A DNA stretch of 64,000 nt from Aptenodytes patagonicus (lineage: Eukaryota; Chordata; Aves; Sphenisciformes; Spheniscidae). The translations under genes were made by a program, and so were the position numbers. A model generated the notes under the pieces. The model saw only the letters and a list, made by a program, of their open reading frames with translations. It was not told where the DNA came from and searched no databases. Below, piece by piece: positions 34,101 to 46,097 of this stretch. The stretch spans positions 66,617,424 through 66,681,423 of the forward strand of contig NC_134952.1 in assembly GCF_965638725.1 (NCBI RefSeq), read 5' to 3'. Position 1 is the first letter of the stretch, and each line of letters begins with the position of its first letter.

Positions 34101-37100
34101 CTTCCCAAATGAATTATGTGTGGAAGAAGCTAGTCAGTAGATTGAAACCTGTGATGGTTTGGGAGGAATTGCTTTTGGGAAAGGAAATACACTTCTGTAG
34201 ACAGATAGCTGCTTCTCTGCTGGTTTTTCAGAGGTGCACATAGGAGATTGGCATTAAGCTAATTTTGAAAGTAGGTGATTATTAGCTTGTAATTCTGATA
34301 AGTCATATCTAATAAAAATTTCTGCTCAATTTTTTTAATTAGCAAAATCTTTTTTAGTTTTATCATTTTTAGTTTTATCAATGGATAACATCCTTCTATG
34401 TTCTCTAACCTTAACAAGAACACTTTTGAAACACTTTGTCTAAATGAAAATCTAGAGAGATTCAATGTTAAATACTTTAGAGTGGCGCACTTATGTCTGC
34501 AGAACTAAATACAGGGAGACTGTCATCAGTAAAGGTTGAGACTTCATAGCAGCCTATAGAAAAGGGAGGGCCTGCAACTTAAGTTCTGGTAAAAACTGCT
34601 CATTGGTCAAATGGGTGTTGCCAATCTGGTGGTTGGCCTTCAAGCTTTTGTGGGGCAGAGGAGTGTGTTGCATTTTATAACTTATCTCTATTGAATTATT
34701 CTTTTCCACACAGTGATAAAGGTTTTTCTCCCAAATTCAATGAGAGAGATGGAGAAGTGGAGAGGAGGAGTCTGAATGGCTTGTATGTGGTTGAAAATGG
34801 GAGGCCCCGGTGAGTGTTTTTTTTTGTTTGCATATTCATTTCACTGTTGTAGTTTCAGAGCTCTTACAGGTCTATCAGTTTTGATACATGGTACCTGCTA
34901 GAACAAAATCAAGATAGTCTCCCCTAGAGACAGGAAAAATGATACCTCAGGGCCAGAGAGTTCTTTCTGAAAGAACGTTGTGGCAGAGAGGCACTAAAAG
35001 GTTAGCCACTACTAACACAACAGAGGGTTGTGGTGATGCTGGAGTTGGAGGAGGTCTAATGCTGTTAATAGTAGGGTCTGTTGAATTAATTGTTTCCACA
35101 GTTTGACCAGGTGTTGGGCTCTGAAGCTTTTGTACTGCTTGTGTGCTATGGCAGAGCGGAAGAGTATTTCCTTCCACTGACAAATCCTGACATAGCACAG
35201 ATGGGTAATCTCACCGAAAATTTTCTTTTCTTTCTGCTGTTTGTACATAATTGAATGCTCTGTGCAGCTATAGTCTTGGAAACTAGATTGCAGATTGCAA
35301 CCTTTCAGACAAGGTTGTGTGCACAATGAGAGTAACACTTGGTCAGGAGTATCTCAGGACACAAGATCTGGGAAATGACAAAGCCATTTTGTATATTTCC
35401 TTTCTCTGTACTATCAAACACAAAAAGAGGTTGATGAAGGAGGAAACCACGCTGTCTCTCTTGCTTTTTAAAGCATATGGTGGCACCGAATGTATGTTGC
35501 TATCCTTCCCTTTGTTGTTATTTAAGCTTCTTTAAAGCTACTTTTTAGATTAATTGGAGCATATTTGGCATGTGGGGAAGTAAATATGTTGAATGTACTG
35601 TTCCACTTCTTTCAGAAATCCATCGGGAAGGACTGGCCTCACAGGCAGAGGTTTGTTAGGGCGCTGGGGACCAAACCATGCTGCTGATCCTGTTGTAACT
35701 AGGTAAGGGACAGGTGACTGAAAGGTGCCCTGCAGTAGAGCAAAAGAACCATGCGTTTTGCTTTTTCTGTGCATCTCTGGACAGGCTATTACTTTTCATG
35801 GGCCTTTTGTGTGTGTTCCTGTATGTGTAAGCCCATTCAGATATGGGTATCTGAATGGAGAGATATATAGACATGTGGAACACTAATTTCGTAATTTTTT
35901 TAGTCTTCATCTCTGGAAAAGAGTAAGGACTCACTGCTAATGACAAGCAATCACTTCTGAAATGCTGAGGAAACAGATTTAAAAAAAAAAAAACAACCCA
36001 GGAAATATAATTCAGTAGAAATACATTATACAAATAATCTTCAGTAACTAATGTAAAAACTGAAAGGATTACATGATGCTTTGATACTGTATACATAATA
36101 TGCCAAAAGGCCTTAGATGAGGCATGTCAAATTGCAGGAATAGGCTTTTTTATCATAATGACTCAACTGCAAAAAAAAAAAGCAGTGTGCCTGCTTTTGC
36201 TCTGTAAGAAATACTGACTTGGCCTAGTATATTATAGGAGGAGGTGGGGTTAGGCTCCTCTTTTTTTTGTCAGTGTATGCTCTGTTTTAATGGTGTTTTT
36301 ACCAGCAGGATCTGTGTGTACATGCTATTTTACACAAATAAAGCATTCAGAAAAGATTGCATAGTTAACAAAGGTGCAGGCTAAGAAGTGCCATGCTGAA
36401 GATAGAACCATTGTGAAAATCATCCTAATGCATTTTACTTCTTCCCCTTTTCAGAAGGCTGCCAATGATACGGAGTTGTCCTTGAAAGTAAAAGAAATAC
36501 TGTTTTTATTTTGTCTTTGCTTAGATAGCTTTTGCTTTAACTATTGGTAGTTCTTCTTAATTCTCTACTGAAGGCAATGGTGGATGTTTGTGGCCTTGTG
36601 CTGGTGCTGGGTGAGCCGTTCGGAGGTGTTGCAGCCTGCATGTACATTCTGTTCTAGCAGAAGGCTTACTTATCCTCTCGTTGTGGATAGGCACAAGTGC
36701 AGCTCAGTGAGCGTTGCAGCTGATGGGATGTGCTGGAGGTAGCTCTCAAAGGAGCTGCTGCTCTCAGCGTGGCTACAGAAATGTGACTCTCGGGCGGTTT
36801 CTGCCCCCTTGGGCGGTTTCTGCCCCCTTGGCTGAGGAAAACACAGTTGGTAGAGGTGTGCGAAAAACTCAAGTGTTTTGCCCTTGGTTGCGATCGATCT
36901 TGCCGGACGGCATCCGTCGGTCCCCCCGTGACTGTTCTTTCTCTGCTTTGTTTGCCCCCGCACAGGTGACAGCACAGGCACCTTGCTGTTCCTCTCCCAG
37001 GCCCTTGTGTCAAGTAGCAGCAAAGCATGTTCTTGTTTGTTGTTTGCTGCAGGTGGAAGAGGGATGGAAGTGGCAATAAAGTTGCTCATCCAGTTACTGG

Positions 37101-39662
37101 CAAAAACATCTTACAGTTCGTAGCTATCAAGAGGAGAGACTGTGGGGAGTGGGCCATTCCAGGGGTAAGAACAAAGCTCCAGAGCCAGTAGACATTTCCC
37201 TGCTGGTAAGGCAACAATGCGATAACTGGCATGTGTGTGATAAAAGCATGTTTTTTTGATGAATGACCTCGTTTTGCAGAGGTGAGGAGAAATGTTCCTT
37301 AAACTAGCTTTGCCCAAGCATCGGCTGGTATGCCTTCTGCTGTTTCTGCATTGCTAGGCAGTATTCATATTTAATTCTGACCATGTCTTTTGCTTAATGC
37401 AGGCACAATTTAATCCATTGGAGGTTTTGAAGGATGTGTGTGCTTGCTCTTTACAACTAAGTGTAAAGTTCCTCCCATGTCCAGAGTATGATGCAGGTGG
37501 ATGTAATATACTAAGAACCAGTCAAAAGGGAGTAAAAACAAGTGGAATCTGAGGGATAGTCACTGTTTTTCTTTCCCCCTCCCCCCGCCTCTAAGGGGAT
37601 GGTGGACCCAGGAGAGAAGATTAGCACTACCCTGAAGCGAGAATTTGAGGAGGAGGCCTTGAACTCCTTGCAGAAATCGCCTGAGGAGAGAGCAGAATTG
37701 GAGAAGCAACTCCACAAGCTGTTCAGCCAGGAACACTTTGTGGTGAGCTCTGTGTCTCTTGTGATAGCCTCTTAAGCTATGCATGTAACTTGCAGCTGTA
37801 TGGAACTTGAAAAAGTGTAGCTGAAATGAAAATAAGCTGTGATGCTCAGGTTGTCATGGTGTAGGAAATGGAAGGGACTATTGAAAACTCTGTAAGGGCA
37901 AATGTATTGGAGGAAAAGAAAAAAATCTTCTTACTGATTTCACCTTGTTTGTTGTGACACTGAGCTTGTTTCAGTTTGTTTTGGGCCTTAGGTGTACAGA
38001 GGATATGTGGACGACCCTCGTAACACTGATAATGCCTGGATGGAGACGGAGGCTGTGAACTATCATGATGAAACTGGTGGGTATCTCCAAGTGTGCTTTT
38101 AGTTGCCTTTTACTCTATATGTTGGTTTGAACTTGGGATGTGTGTTGGGCTGAGATTGGCAATGAAATGGGGGAGCATGCAAGTCAGGTGTAAAATATTG
38201 GACTAAAACCAATGGGTGTGAGGGTCTCTTGTCTCCTAAGATATTCAGCCATGACAGGTAGTTGTCGTTCCCCTTTGGTTTCTGTCAGTCTTGAAATAAG
38301 GAACATACAGACTGCCTGAAGATTGATTATTCATTTGTCAGCTAGTTCTAAGCTATGGACCATGTGCCTTCGTATGGAGATTGAACATTGGACAAGGGTT
38401 CCTTCTTGTCACTGTATTTAACTTGAGTTGGTTTAATTTCCCTTTTTAATGAGTGTGGGGTAGAAGGATAGTCTGTTTCTTTTGTTATTTTTCCTTTAGT
38501 AGCTAGTGTGTGCTTCAGGAGCATTGCCTCTGGCTGCTGGCAGATTTTCACTGCGTTTATTGCTTTGGTGTTGTAATTGCTCTGAGACCTTTTATCCGTT
38601 ACTCTACCAGAGTAATTGTTGGACTTTATTTTACTTCTGTAAATCAGTAGGAATGGGCATACATTGCTAGTTCTTAGATCGATCTATTATCTTGGATTCT
38701 CATCTCTCACCTTTTAAGGTAAATCAGTCTAGTTAGGTGTCTGACTTGTTCAAGTCAGAGACTTCATATGGTGACATTTCCACTGTGTTTTGCGTGGTAG
38801 ATACCAGTGGTGAAGTTTCACATGTCCTTGATTTATCAGCCCCCAGAAACAGTGAAGATACTGTTCCTTTGGCCTCTGTTTCTAATACACTTTTTGTAAT
38901 ACTTTTAAAACCATTTCTTTGGTTGTTGTCTGTGAAGTCCTGGGATTCTTTTTGGAAACAGAGCAAGAAACTTTGGAGAGCAATTCAGAAGTCTTTCTGC
39001 ATCCCTCCTTAAGTACTATTTTTGATTTTGGGGCCTTTAGTAAAATTTTAATTATTCTGGTTTTCCATAAGCATATATAAGTTTCAGAACTCAGTTTGTC
39101 CTGTAGAATAGTACCTGAGAAAGGAAGCAGTCAAATGTTAGGCAAACAAACAAAAGTCAAGGCAGAGGATTGGCTAAACTTGAGGTAGTGAGTGCATGTT
39201 GTCATAATGATTTCTAGTAACTTGTCATGCTGCTGATGGTACCCTAGGAGTGGTGACAAGGAGTTAACAGCACCTCTGCCATGCAGATTTGCCTTAAAAT
39301 AGTCCAAGTATGAAAAAGGTTTCTGGCACAGAATTGATGAGCAACTTAACTGCTTCTCAGAGAAAAAACAATTGAAGGTTGCTGCCTGTGAAGGAGCCAT
39401 GTGGAAGGGCGGAACTGATCAGATGTGAGAAGAAAAAGCAGGAAAGAAGATGCAATAGCATGTCCTAACTCTTGTTTTGTGAACAGGTGAGACAATGGAT
39501 AATTTGCCTCTGGAAGCAGGTGATGATGCTGGAATAGTGAAGTGGGTTGACATCAGTGAGAAGCTCAAGCTGTATGCAAGTCATAGCTACTTCATTAAGC
39601 TTGTGACTGAGAAACGGGGAGCCCACTGGAGTGAGGATCCTGGTCCTGAGTGCTGTGAGTGA
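31151..39662 (+). CDS. NUDT9: ADP-ribose pyrophosphatase NUDT9
   Basis: Mitochondrial Nudix hydrolase splitting ADP-ribose into AMP and ribose 5-phosphate; close relative of the TRPM2 C-terminal domain. Eight exons: 31151-31284, 33010-33246, 34714-34809, 35616-35702, 37053-37164, 37596-37742, 37992-38076 and 39487-39662. These total 1074 nt (357 residues; human 350), and all phases fit across the junctions. The first exon encodes a leader rich in Ala, Arg and Pro ([16 protein letters not shown]), consistent with mitochondrial import. Later motifs are [50 protein letters not shown], the Nudix box around GMVDPGE then REFEEEAL (REF, as in active NUDT9), [19 protein letters not shown] and LEAGDDAG. 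The end is ECCE rather than the human CHAL. The exon-1 start is inferred from the phase-2 donor at 31285 and the lack of a better ATG. A partial copy of exon 5 lies at 18558-18617. Confidence 0.93.
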
Positions 39663-40094
39663 TGTAAACAAGGAACCGACAGACACCAAGGGGAGAATGT
39701 TTTCCAGCTTTGAAACAGATGACGTTGTCCTTTTCAGTGGAAATTCAGTGAAAATTCCATGAAATTCAGCTGGCAAAAACACTTGGCAGTGATAAATAGA
39801 GGCTTTTTCAGAGACTTCAGATTGCTTCTTTTGATTTCTTAGCTAGTGTGAAATGAGATAAATGTGGAGCTGTTACCTTGTTTTGCTTTCTTGTCTTCAT
39901 TATTTGCAGCCATTTCATAATATCTGCAGATTTGCATGTGTCACGACAGCATGGCAACGCTGGGATTCTGGTTGTAGTTCAGAGGCTGTTCGCTTTAGCT
40001 CTGTATTTTTGCACTGATTTCTTGTCAGGAGTATGAATCCTTAAGGGATGTGAGATTTGTAGGATGGTAACCTGAATAATTCTAAGTGCTACAT

Positions 40095-40100
40095 AATAAA
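40095..40100 (+). terminator. Poly(A) signal AATAAA for NUDT9
   Basis: First clear AATAAA downstream of the NUDT9 stop (39660-39662), giving a 3' UTR of about 450 bases. Confidence 0.5.
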
Positions 40101-42491
40101 GTGAAGTTTCTTTTCTGAGTCGTTTCACTTAACATGTCTTTTCAGTGATTTTTCTATTTTGAGAGACTAGTTTTCACATTTAATTGCTTTCTTGTTTACA
40201 GTATGGATGGTATTCACATCTGAATGTTTGACAGTGCCTCTATCTAAAAAGATAACTGTTGGAGGATGTAACTTGATGACTGATTTTTGGGAGCTGGATT
40301 TCGAGGTTCCTCTCTTCCTACTGCTTATGGCAGTACAGCTGTTGGGGAGACTGTGCCATAAATAAGATCATTGGAAAGAGCAGCCTTAAAGTGTAATCTT
40401 GTAAATTGTGGTGGTTTTTTACAGTTTAGGTAATGTGAGTAACTTGCAGTCAGGAGGCTGATGTGGGTCTTCTATGGCATTTATGCTGATAACAAGAGCT
40501 GCACAACAGTTGCTGACATTTCTCCCTGTGTTTTTAATCAAGGGGTAAATGCTGTTAATTGTGTAATAGTGTCAAGAGTTGGTGCCAGTAACGGCTAAAA
40601 GTTGTGGTTGAGACCTGGGGAGGGGATCTTAATGAATTTTGAGCCATGTGTTGAAGTAGGGTGGTGATATGGTCTGGAATTACCTTGTGTAACAGTACTG
40701 TGACATGCTCATGCATTGTTGAGACTGTCGGCCACATCCTACTTAAGTAACGAATGATTTTAGGGCTTGTTCCTTTTCAACACCACCCCTTCCTCCCAGT
40801 TAGCTAATGAAATCTGGAGGACTCATGTGCGTTTATGCGAGGAACCCTGGGAATCTTGTAGAGTTGTTCCTTTCAAAGAAAAAAGTAATGCTAAGCGTTA
40901 CTAATTTTTCCTTCAATCCTTGCTCACCTCCTCCTGCACATTTGATTTCTTCTGTGGTCTTACTAAAACAGCATGAATGCTTTCTGTTGCAGTAGAAGCT
41001 TCCATAGACTTGGTTTATGCAAAATCTTTCTTCAAACTGTAGGTAAGATCTAGTGGTTGCTTAGGCAGAAACAATTTTGATAAATCTGTCCTCAGCATAG
41101 TATGGAGACTGGGTAATATCTGGTAGGGCCAGATCAAGACCTGAGAGAACCTGTGAAACTCAGAATGGACAAAAGGCATAGCCAGCTTCAGGAGTTCCCT
41201 TCCCTTTCTACTCCTGGTTTTTGGAAACAGGATCACTGAAATGACCTGGGTATATTTTTTCTTAAGAAAAGATGAAGACAACTAAGAAATTCTATGCTTA
41301 GCATTTATTCAAGCTTAACAAGCAATCAGACAAGGTTTGAGAGCGCTGTGCACTATAACCCACACTGGCTTCAGAGGTGGGCATGTGACACAGGACTTGC
41401 TTGTTAGTTATCCTCAGTTTCCAGTGCACTGGTGAGACAAAGGGTGGGAATGAGCTGTAGAAAGTTGAAGATTATCTGGAAGTAACAGTAGGAGATGTAG
41501 GAGACATCCATAGTTTTCCAGGTATCTGCAGAGTAAGAAGAGAATGGCAGGTTAGAATTAATAGCAGTTAATTACTGTAATGTGCAATTAATACATTATG
41601 CAGAGCAGGCCCCTAGCAGTGTAGTTAGGTCTTGAAAGCATGACCACAAGAGCAGACCCTTTGCTCATTCAGAGCAGTTCATGGGAGGTGAATGTGCAGC
41701 TCATCATGGCTGAGAACAAGGGTGACTATACTGTGGCATGTCAAAATAGCATGGGGTTTTTTTCTTGGATGTTACTGTTTACATATGAAGCTCTTAACAT
41801 AATGTACAGTACTAAAGATGAAAACATAAGAAAATAATTTAAATTCTGAAAGTACCATACTCAATGAGATAGAAAAACTCCACTGTTTCGATAGCCAGTG
41901 TGTTATTCCTGGAAAGCAAAATTTCTGTAAAGAATCTTTTCAGTCCTCACTGGTCTTGTGTTAAAGTCTTTTTTTGACAGGCTAAGTGGACTTGGCTGTA
42001 TGTTTTTTTGATTGTCATGTTTCCAGGAAAGCTTTCTGGTTAGACAGTTTTCAGTTGGAGTGTGTGATCTTAGACGGTATGCTGTACAGAATGCAATTAC
42101 TTTATGCGTATCTCAGAACCTTACTAATTAGGTCTTGATGCATTCTTGTGTCCTGAAATTTATTGCATAATTACAATATTGAAAGTTTATAAGTAAGCAA
42201 ATGTAGTGGCATTTCTTTTCGTTTGGCAAATCTTCTGGAAAATGGACAACTTCTTTATATGGGTGATGTTAGCTTGTGTATTAATGCAAGTTAGATGTGT
42301 TGGCAAGCGTTATTTTTCAGTCCTATGTGTTGTGTCTCTAACTTATCCTAAACTACTTTTTAAAAATATCTAAGAGATCATCTATCCCCAAGGCTTGGCA
42401 TACCCAGACAAATACTCAAAGAATATCTAAGGAAGAGCAGCAGAATTTTGAGAAAGTTTGTAACCTCTTTTCAAGCTGAAGAAAGTGGTTT
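40101..42491. other. NUDT9 3' flank, no confirmed gene
   Basis: Mostly non-coding by inspection. One possible minus-strand exon at 41285-41525 is listed separately. A plus-strand Ser/Pro-rich open frame at 42548-42817, just beyond this stretch, has no supporting splice sites that I can defend. Confidence 0.5.
41285..41525 (-). other. Possible terminal exon of the Glu-Ser repeat gene
   Basis: On the minus strand a strong acceptor (TTCTTACTCTGCAG at 41526-41539) opens a stretch that runs 220 bases to an AATAAA at 41304-41309. In the phase produced by a weak donor (GTAAAT) near the end of the repeat exon it is open for about 36 codons. In phase 0 it stops after 17. It could be a 3' UTR exon, an alternative C-terminus, or chance. 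Confidence 0.25.
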
Positions 42492-42497
42492 TTTATT
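42492..42497 (-). terminator. Candidate poly(A) signal for the Glu-Ser repeat gene
   Basis: AATAAA on the minus strand about 390 bases below the predicted stop (42888-42890). It allows a simple terminal exon with no further splicing. The context is an A/T run, so chance occurrence is likely enough to keep confidence low. Confidence 0.3.
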
Positions 42498-42887
42498 AAA
42501 AAAAAAAGTTACCCCATAGAATGCATGTCTGCTAATAGGAAAGCAAAGTGGATTACTGTCCTCAAGCTTCAAAGATAAACCACAGTCCCTCCCCCGCTCC
42601 CTTCTATGGTAGTTTGTCATTCAGAAGCAGCTCTCTCAATATCCCTGATGAAGTGCTCCCTGGCCAGCTACAGCTTCCTGCAGTCTTATGTCCCATTGTA
42701 CTACCGGACAGTTCAATTACCTCAGACTTGAGCTTGATAAGCCTGCAGAGCAGCCTTCCAGCCTGGGCATCTAAAGAAGCAACTGACAGCGTTTATGAAC
42801 CTTTTTGGTTGCTGTGAAAAGAAAGTCATCTGTGTTAGTATCTTCCTGTTCAGTACCAAAATCCCCAGTTAAATACAAATGTTAGAA

Positions 42888-43748
42888 CTAGGGAGATTCT
42901 GTTAATTTACAAAGAAAAGACTTAATGTCCCCCATACTGTCCGAAAAGGAGCTTTCACTGCTGCTTTCACTGCTGCTTTCACTGCTGCTTTCACTGCTGC
43001 TTTCACTGCTGCTTTCACTGCTGCTTTCACTGCTGCTTTCACTGCTGCTTTCACTGCTGCTTTCACTGCTGCTTTCACTGCTGCTTTCACTGCTGCTTTC
43101 ACTGCTGCTTTCACTGCTGCTTTCACTGCTGCTTTCACTGCTGCTTTCACTGCTGCTTTCACTGCTGCTTTCACTGCTGCTTTCACTGCTGCTTTCACTG
43201 CTGCTTTCACTGCTGCTTTCACTGCTGCTTTCACTGCTGCTTTCACTGCTGCTTTCCTGTAGAAAAAGAATTAATTTTCTTTTAGATTAAGGTATAATTC
43301 CTCCTGCTTGTATTTCTTTAAAAAAAAAAATCAAGTACTTCATTTTGGTTTTGATTTTTTTTTCTTTTCGTGTTAGAAAGCAAAGATAGTTCTGCAAAGG
43401 GAACTTAATCTTCAATGTCTGTAATACTGTTAGCTGAAATAGCTAATGGAGAAAATATTGCCCCTGTTGTTGGGCTGGGTATAAACTTGTTACTAGTGCT
43501 TACAATTTATTTTTTGCTTTAAAGTTTGAGGGCTCAGTAATAACTTAAGAATGGTAATACATAAATAAGTTTAGGCCTGTAGCAAACAAGTATTTTTAAG
43601 GCTGCTGTATTAGTTTAAAAGCATGTGATTTCCAGTTTACAATGTTAACATTTCCCACATTGAATGCGTGTTTAGTTTCTTCAGTACTTACTGCGTTCGC
43701 AACAGCAAGAACCATGCTCAGAACGCAAGAAAGCAACAGGAATTGCAT
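42888..43748 (-). CDS. Candidate secreted Glu-Ser-Ser-Ser repeat phosphoprotein (SCPP-like)
   Basis: Two coding exons on the minus strand. Exon A (43762-43692) has a pyrimidine-rich acceptor (CAATCTGCTTCACAG), 14 bases of 5' UTR, and 19 codons reading MQFLLLSCVLSMVLAVANA, a textbook signal peptide ending in a cleavable ANA. It then has a strong phase-0 donor, GTAAGT. Exon B (43256-42888) follows a strong acceptor (TTCTTTTTCTACAG). Its first codon, in the required phase 0, is Glu, and 25.5 perfect Glu-Ser-Ser-Ser units follow. A 20-residue unique tail (SFSDSMGDIK then SFLCKLTESP) and a TAG stop end the frame. The precursor is 141 residues and the mature protein 122, very acidic once phosphorylated. 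Each unit offers an S-x-E site for a Golgi FAM20C-type kinase. A signal exon with short 5' UTR and phase-0 intron, position beside SPARCL1 and Ser/acidic content are SCPP hallmarks. The non-coding first exon and promoter are not located. The alternative is a minisatellite with splice-like sites by chance. I recognise no named orthologue. Confidence 0.6.
42951..43256 (-). repeat. Perfect 12-bp tandem repeat, about 25.5 units
   Basis: Unit GAAAGCAGCAGT on the minus strand (CTGCTTTCACTG on plus), 306 bases without an imperfection that I can see. Because 12 is a multiple of three and the unit has no stop, all frames stay open (Ala-Ala-Val-Lys and Leu-Leu-Leu-Ser in others), so openness alone proves nothing. 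The flanking acceptor at 43257-43259 begins the array exactly at a unit start. Perfect units imply recent expansion and probable length polymorphism. Confidence 0.97.
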
Positions 43749-44199
43749 TTTGAGAGAGAGTCCTGTGAAGCAGATTGAAAACAAAGAGTTATAATGTCCT
43801 GGTTTTGGCAAAAGGAAAAACCTGGGGGGAGTATGGCTCTCCTCCGTGTAGAGAGAAAGGAAAATCAGACAGCAGGAGCTTCTTCCTAGTTGAGTATGGC
43901 TTGTGGTGTGACCTTAAGTGACATCTCTGTATCTTACTTGCTCATGTACATGGTCAGGATAAGTCATTATGGAATAAAGCTTGCTATGCTTCTGCTTCCT
44001 GCTGCCTTGTCTGTGCTTTGAGATCTTGTCAGCATTTTACTTCTCCTTGTTTTTTGTCTTTGATTTTACCTCTCCCTAACTTTACTCTTTCTTAACAATG
44101 CTTATGGAAGCCTTTTGCAATTTTTTGTTTTAAGCAACAGGCATAGCAGCAGAGCATTGGTATTCCTCTGAGTAGTTCTTGTCACATGCTCTTTTTTCA

Positions 44200-44415
44200 G
44201 ACTCTCAGAATGGTTGAGGTTGGCAGGGACCTCTGGAGATTTAGTCCATTCCCCAGACACTCTCAAACAAGGTCAGCTAGAGCAAGTTGTCCAGGACTGT
44301 CCAGTCAGGTTTTGAGCATCTCCCAGGATGGAGAATACACAACCTCTCTGGGCAACTTACATCAGTGCTTGACCACTCTCACTGTGGAAGAAAGTTTTTC
44401 CTTCCCATTCACAGT
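44200..44415 (-). mobile_element. Old CR1 LINE 3' fragment
   Basis: Diverged CR1 end read on the minus strand. The plus strand shows TTGGCAGGGACCTCTGGAGA, ACCTCTCTGGGCAAC and a degenerate block corresponding to the ORF2 end. It is more decayed than the CR1 in HSD17B11 intron 1. Confidence 0.75.
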
Positions 44416-46014
44416 CATGCAGTCTACAGCCATACTGCAAATGATTTTTGTTATGAAATTTAGTCCAGGTAACATTAAAGCATCTGTATTACCTTTGGAT
44501 TGCATGTTGAACAGCTGGTCAGTGGATCAGATGAAGTTGGCTGGCTCCAGTGATAGTGTTGTGTGAATGGCTGGTGTCTATATATACAGTTTTGAGTACT
44601 ATGGCTTACGTCAGAAAACTACAAGACATCATGAATCATACCTTCTTAAGACCTTTTGGATGTTTAGTTTACTTCTCAGCTGATAAAGAAGCCATTTTTT
44701 TATGACCCCTACTAATCCTTGGAGGATTGACAGGTTTGGCAATGGAAGTGTGTATGTATTATAAAAGGAATATTTGTTGTGTGTTTTTTCAATATAGATA
44801 TTTTGACTGTAGGGTTCTGCACTTTAGTGATGCTGGAGGAATACTTGGGTGATAATACCTAGAGTACTGAAGTTGCTAACTGAGAGGGAGTGTTACAAAT
44901 TCAAAAATTACCTCCTTTTTCCTGAAGAAATGGGAACTTGTGAATTAAAGTCACTGCTACCTTTTGAGACCAGCTGTATACCGGCAGCATACTTGCAGTT
45001 TGAGAACTGTGCTTTCTGACATCTGACTACGTGCAGGTTAAGCAAAAAGCTATTGAAAGACAAGTCTCTAAGTTTTCAATTACGGTGCTTGCTTGGTCCT
45101 TCTGTTTGGTGATTATTTTAGTAGAAAAGTCTGAACTGGTAAATAAGTTTAAATTAATATATGTATCTGGGGAAAGTCTTGCAGGATGCAATTCAGAAGA
45201 AGTTGGCATTGTGTTGGAACTGTTTGAGACCACTGACATCAACAGCTCATCTCCGTGCTCTCTTCTGGGGACATGTCTGAAGGTGTAAAGCATAATACAT
45301 ACTTGTTGGATCACACATGCAGTTTAGTAAGGATGCGAGGTGAACTGTAAATTTGTTACAAAGCATCCTATTTGCCTGTTGTGGAGGCAGGACTGTTGAG
45401 CCAGAACCCATGGGTGAGGTGGTGGCCACCTGCATTTCCTTCTTTTTGGAGTCTTCCATGTGGCCATGCAGGAGGACTGAAAATGAAACGTAATGCAAAC
45501 ACATCTAGTATCAGTACAGCACTGATAAGGAGATTGATCTCCTTTGAAAAGGAGATTCAGATGGCCAAGTCAGTGAAAAGAGATAAGCCAGCTTGCCTTT
45601 GGCAGCTATATCTTTCTGGTTTGTTAATGTTGGATTAGATCCTTGCTCCTCTTCACGCAGAGGAGGCCCACTTAACTGAGCAATTTCACTAAATTTTGGA
45701 GGAAAGGTTTTGTGAGTTAACTGCTGTTTGGTGCCAGTTGGTGGAAACTAGACAGAGGTGGTGTTGCTCATTTGTGCTATTGACAACATTCTGTCTGTTC
45801 TTAAGCCTAAACTAACAAAATATATCTAAACTCTTTTCTGTTTTTAAGCCTATTTGTGTTGTCTTGAAAGCTCTACTCACAGTGACTCAAAGCCACATTT
45901 AATGGAGGAGGAGCTCATGCTTGCCTTGAGCTGAATGTCCTGCCTCATAGCAGGTGAGACCTAAATGGATGAGAGCAGGCCATTTCTGTTGAATTTATGG
46001 TCACAAGGATTAGT

Positions 46015-46097
46015 GATGTCCCTGCTCAATGCAGGGGGGTTGGACTAGATGACCTTTAAAGGTCCCTTCCAACCCAAACTATTCTATGATTCTATGT
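46015..46097 (+). mobile_element. CR1 LINE 3' terminus
   Basis: About 80 bases of a CR1 3' end: TTGGACTAGATGACCTTTAA, CCCTTCCAACCCAAACTATT and the terminal ATTCTATGATTCTATG. Severely 5'-truncated, well preserved. Confidence 0.9.

Noticed and set aside
42548-42817. Plus-strand Ser/Pro-rich open frame of 89 codons near the repeat gene
   Set aside because: It looks like a P/Q-type secreted protein at first sight, but it has no signal peptide, no clear splice partners and no family match.
42902-43246. Open frames reading (Ala-Ala-Val-Lys)n on minus and (Leu-Leu-Leu-Ser)n on plus over the 12-bp array
   Set aside because: A stop-free 12-bp unit is open in every frame. Only the Glu-Ser-Ser-Ser frame is supported by a signal exon, splice sites and phase.
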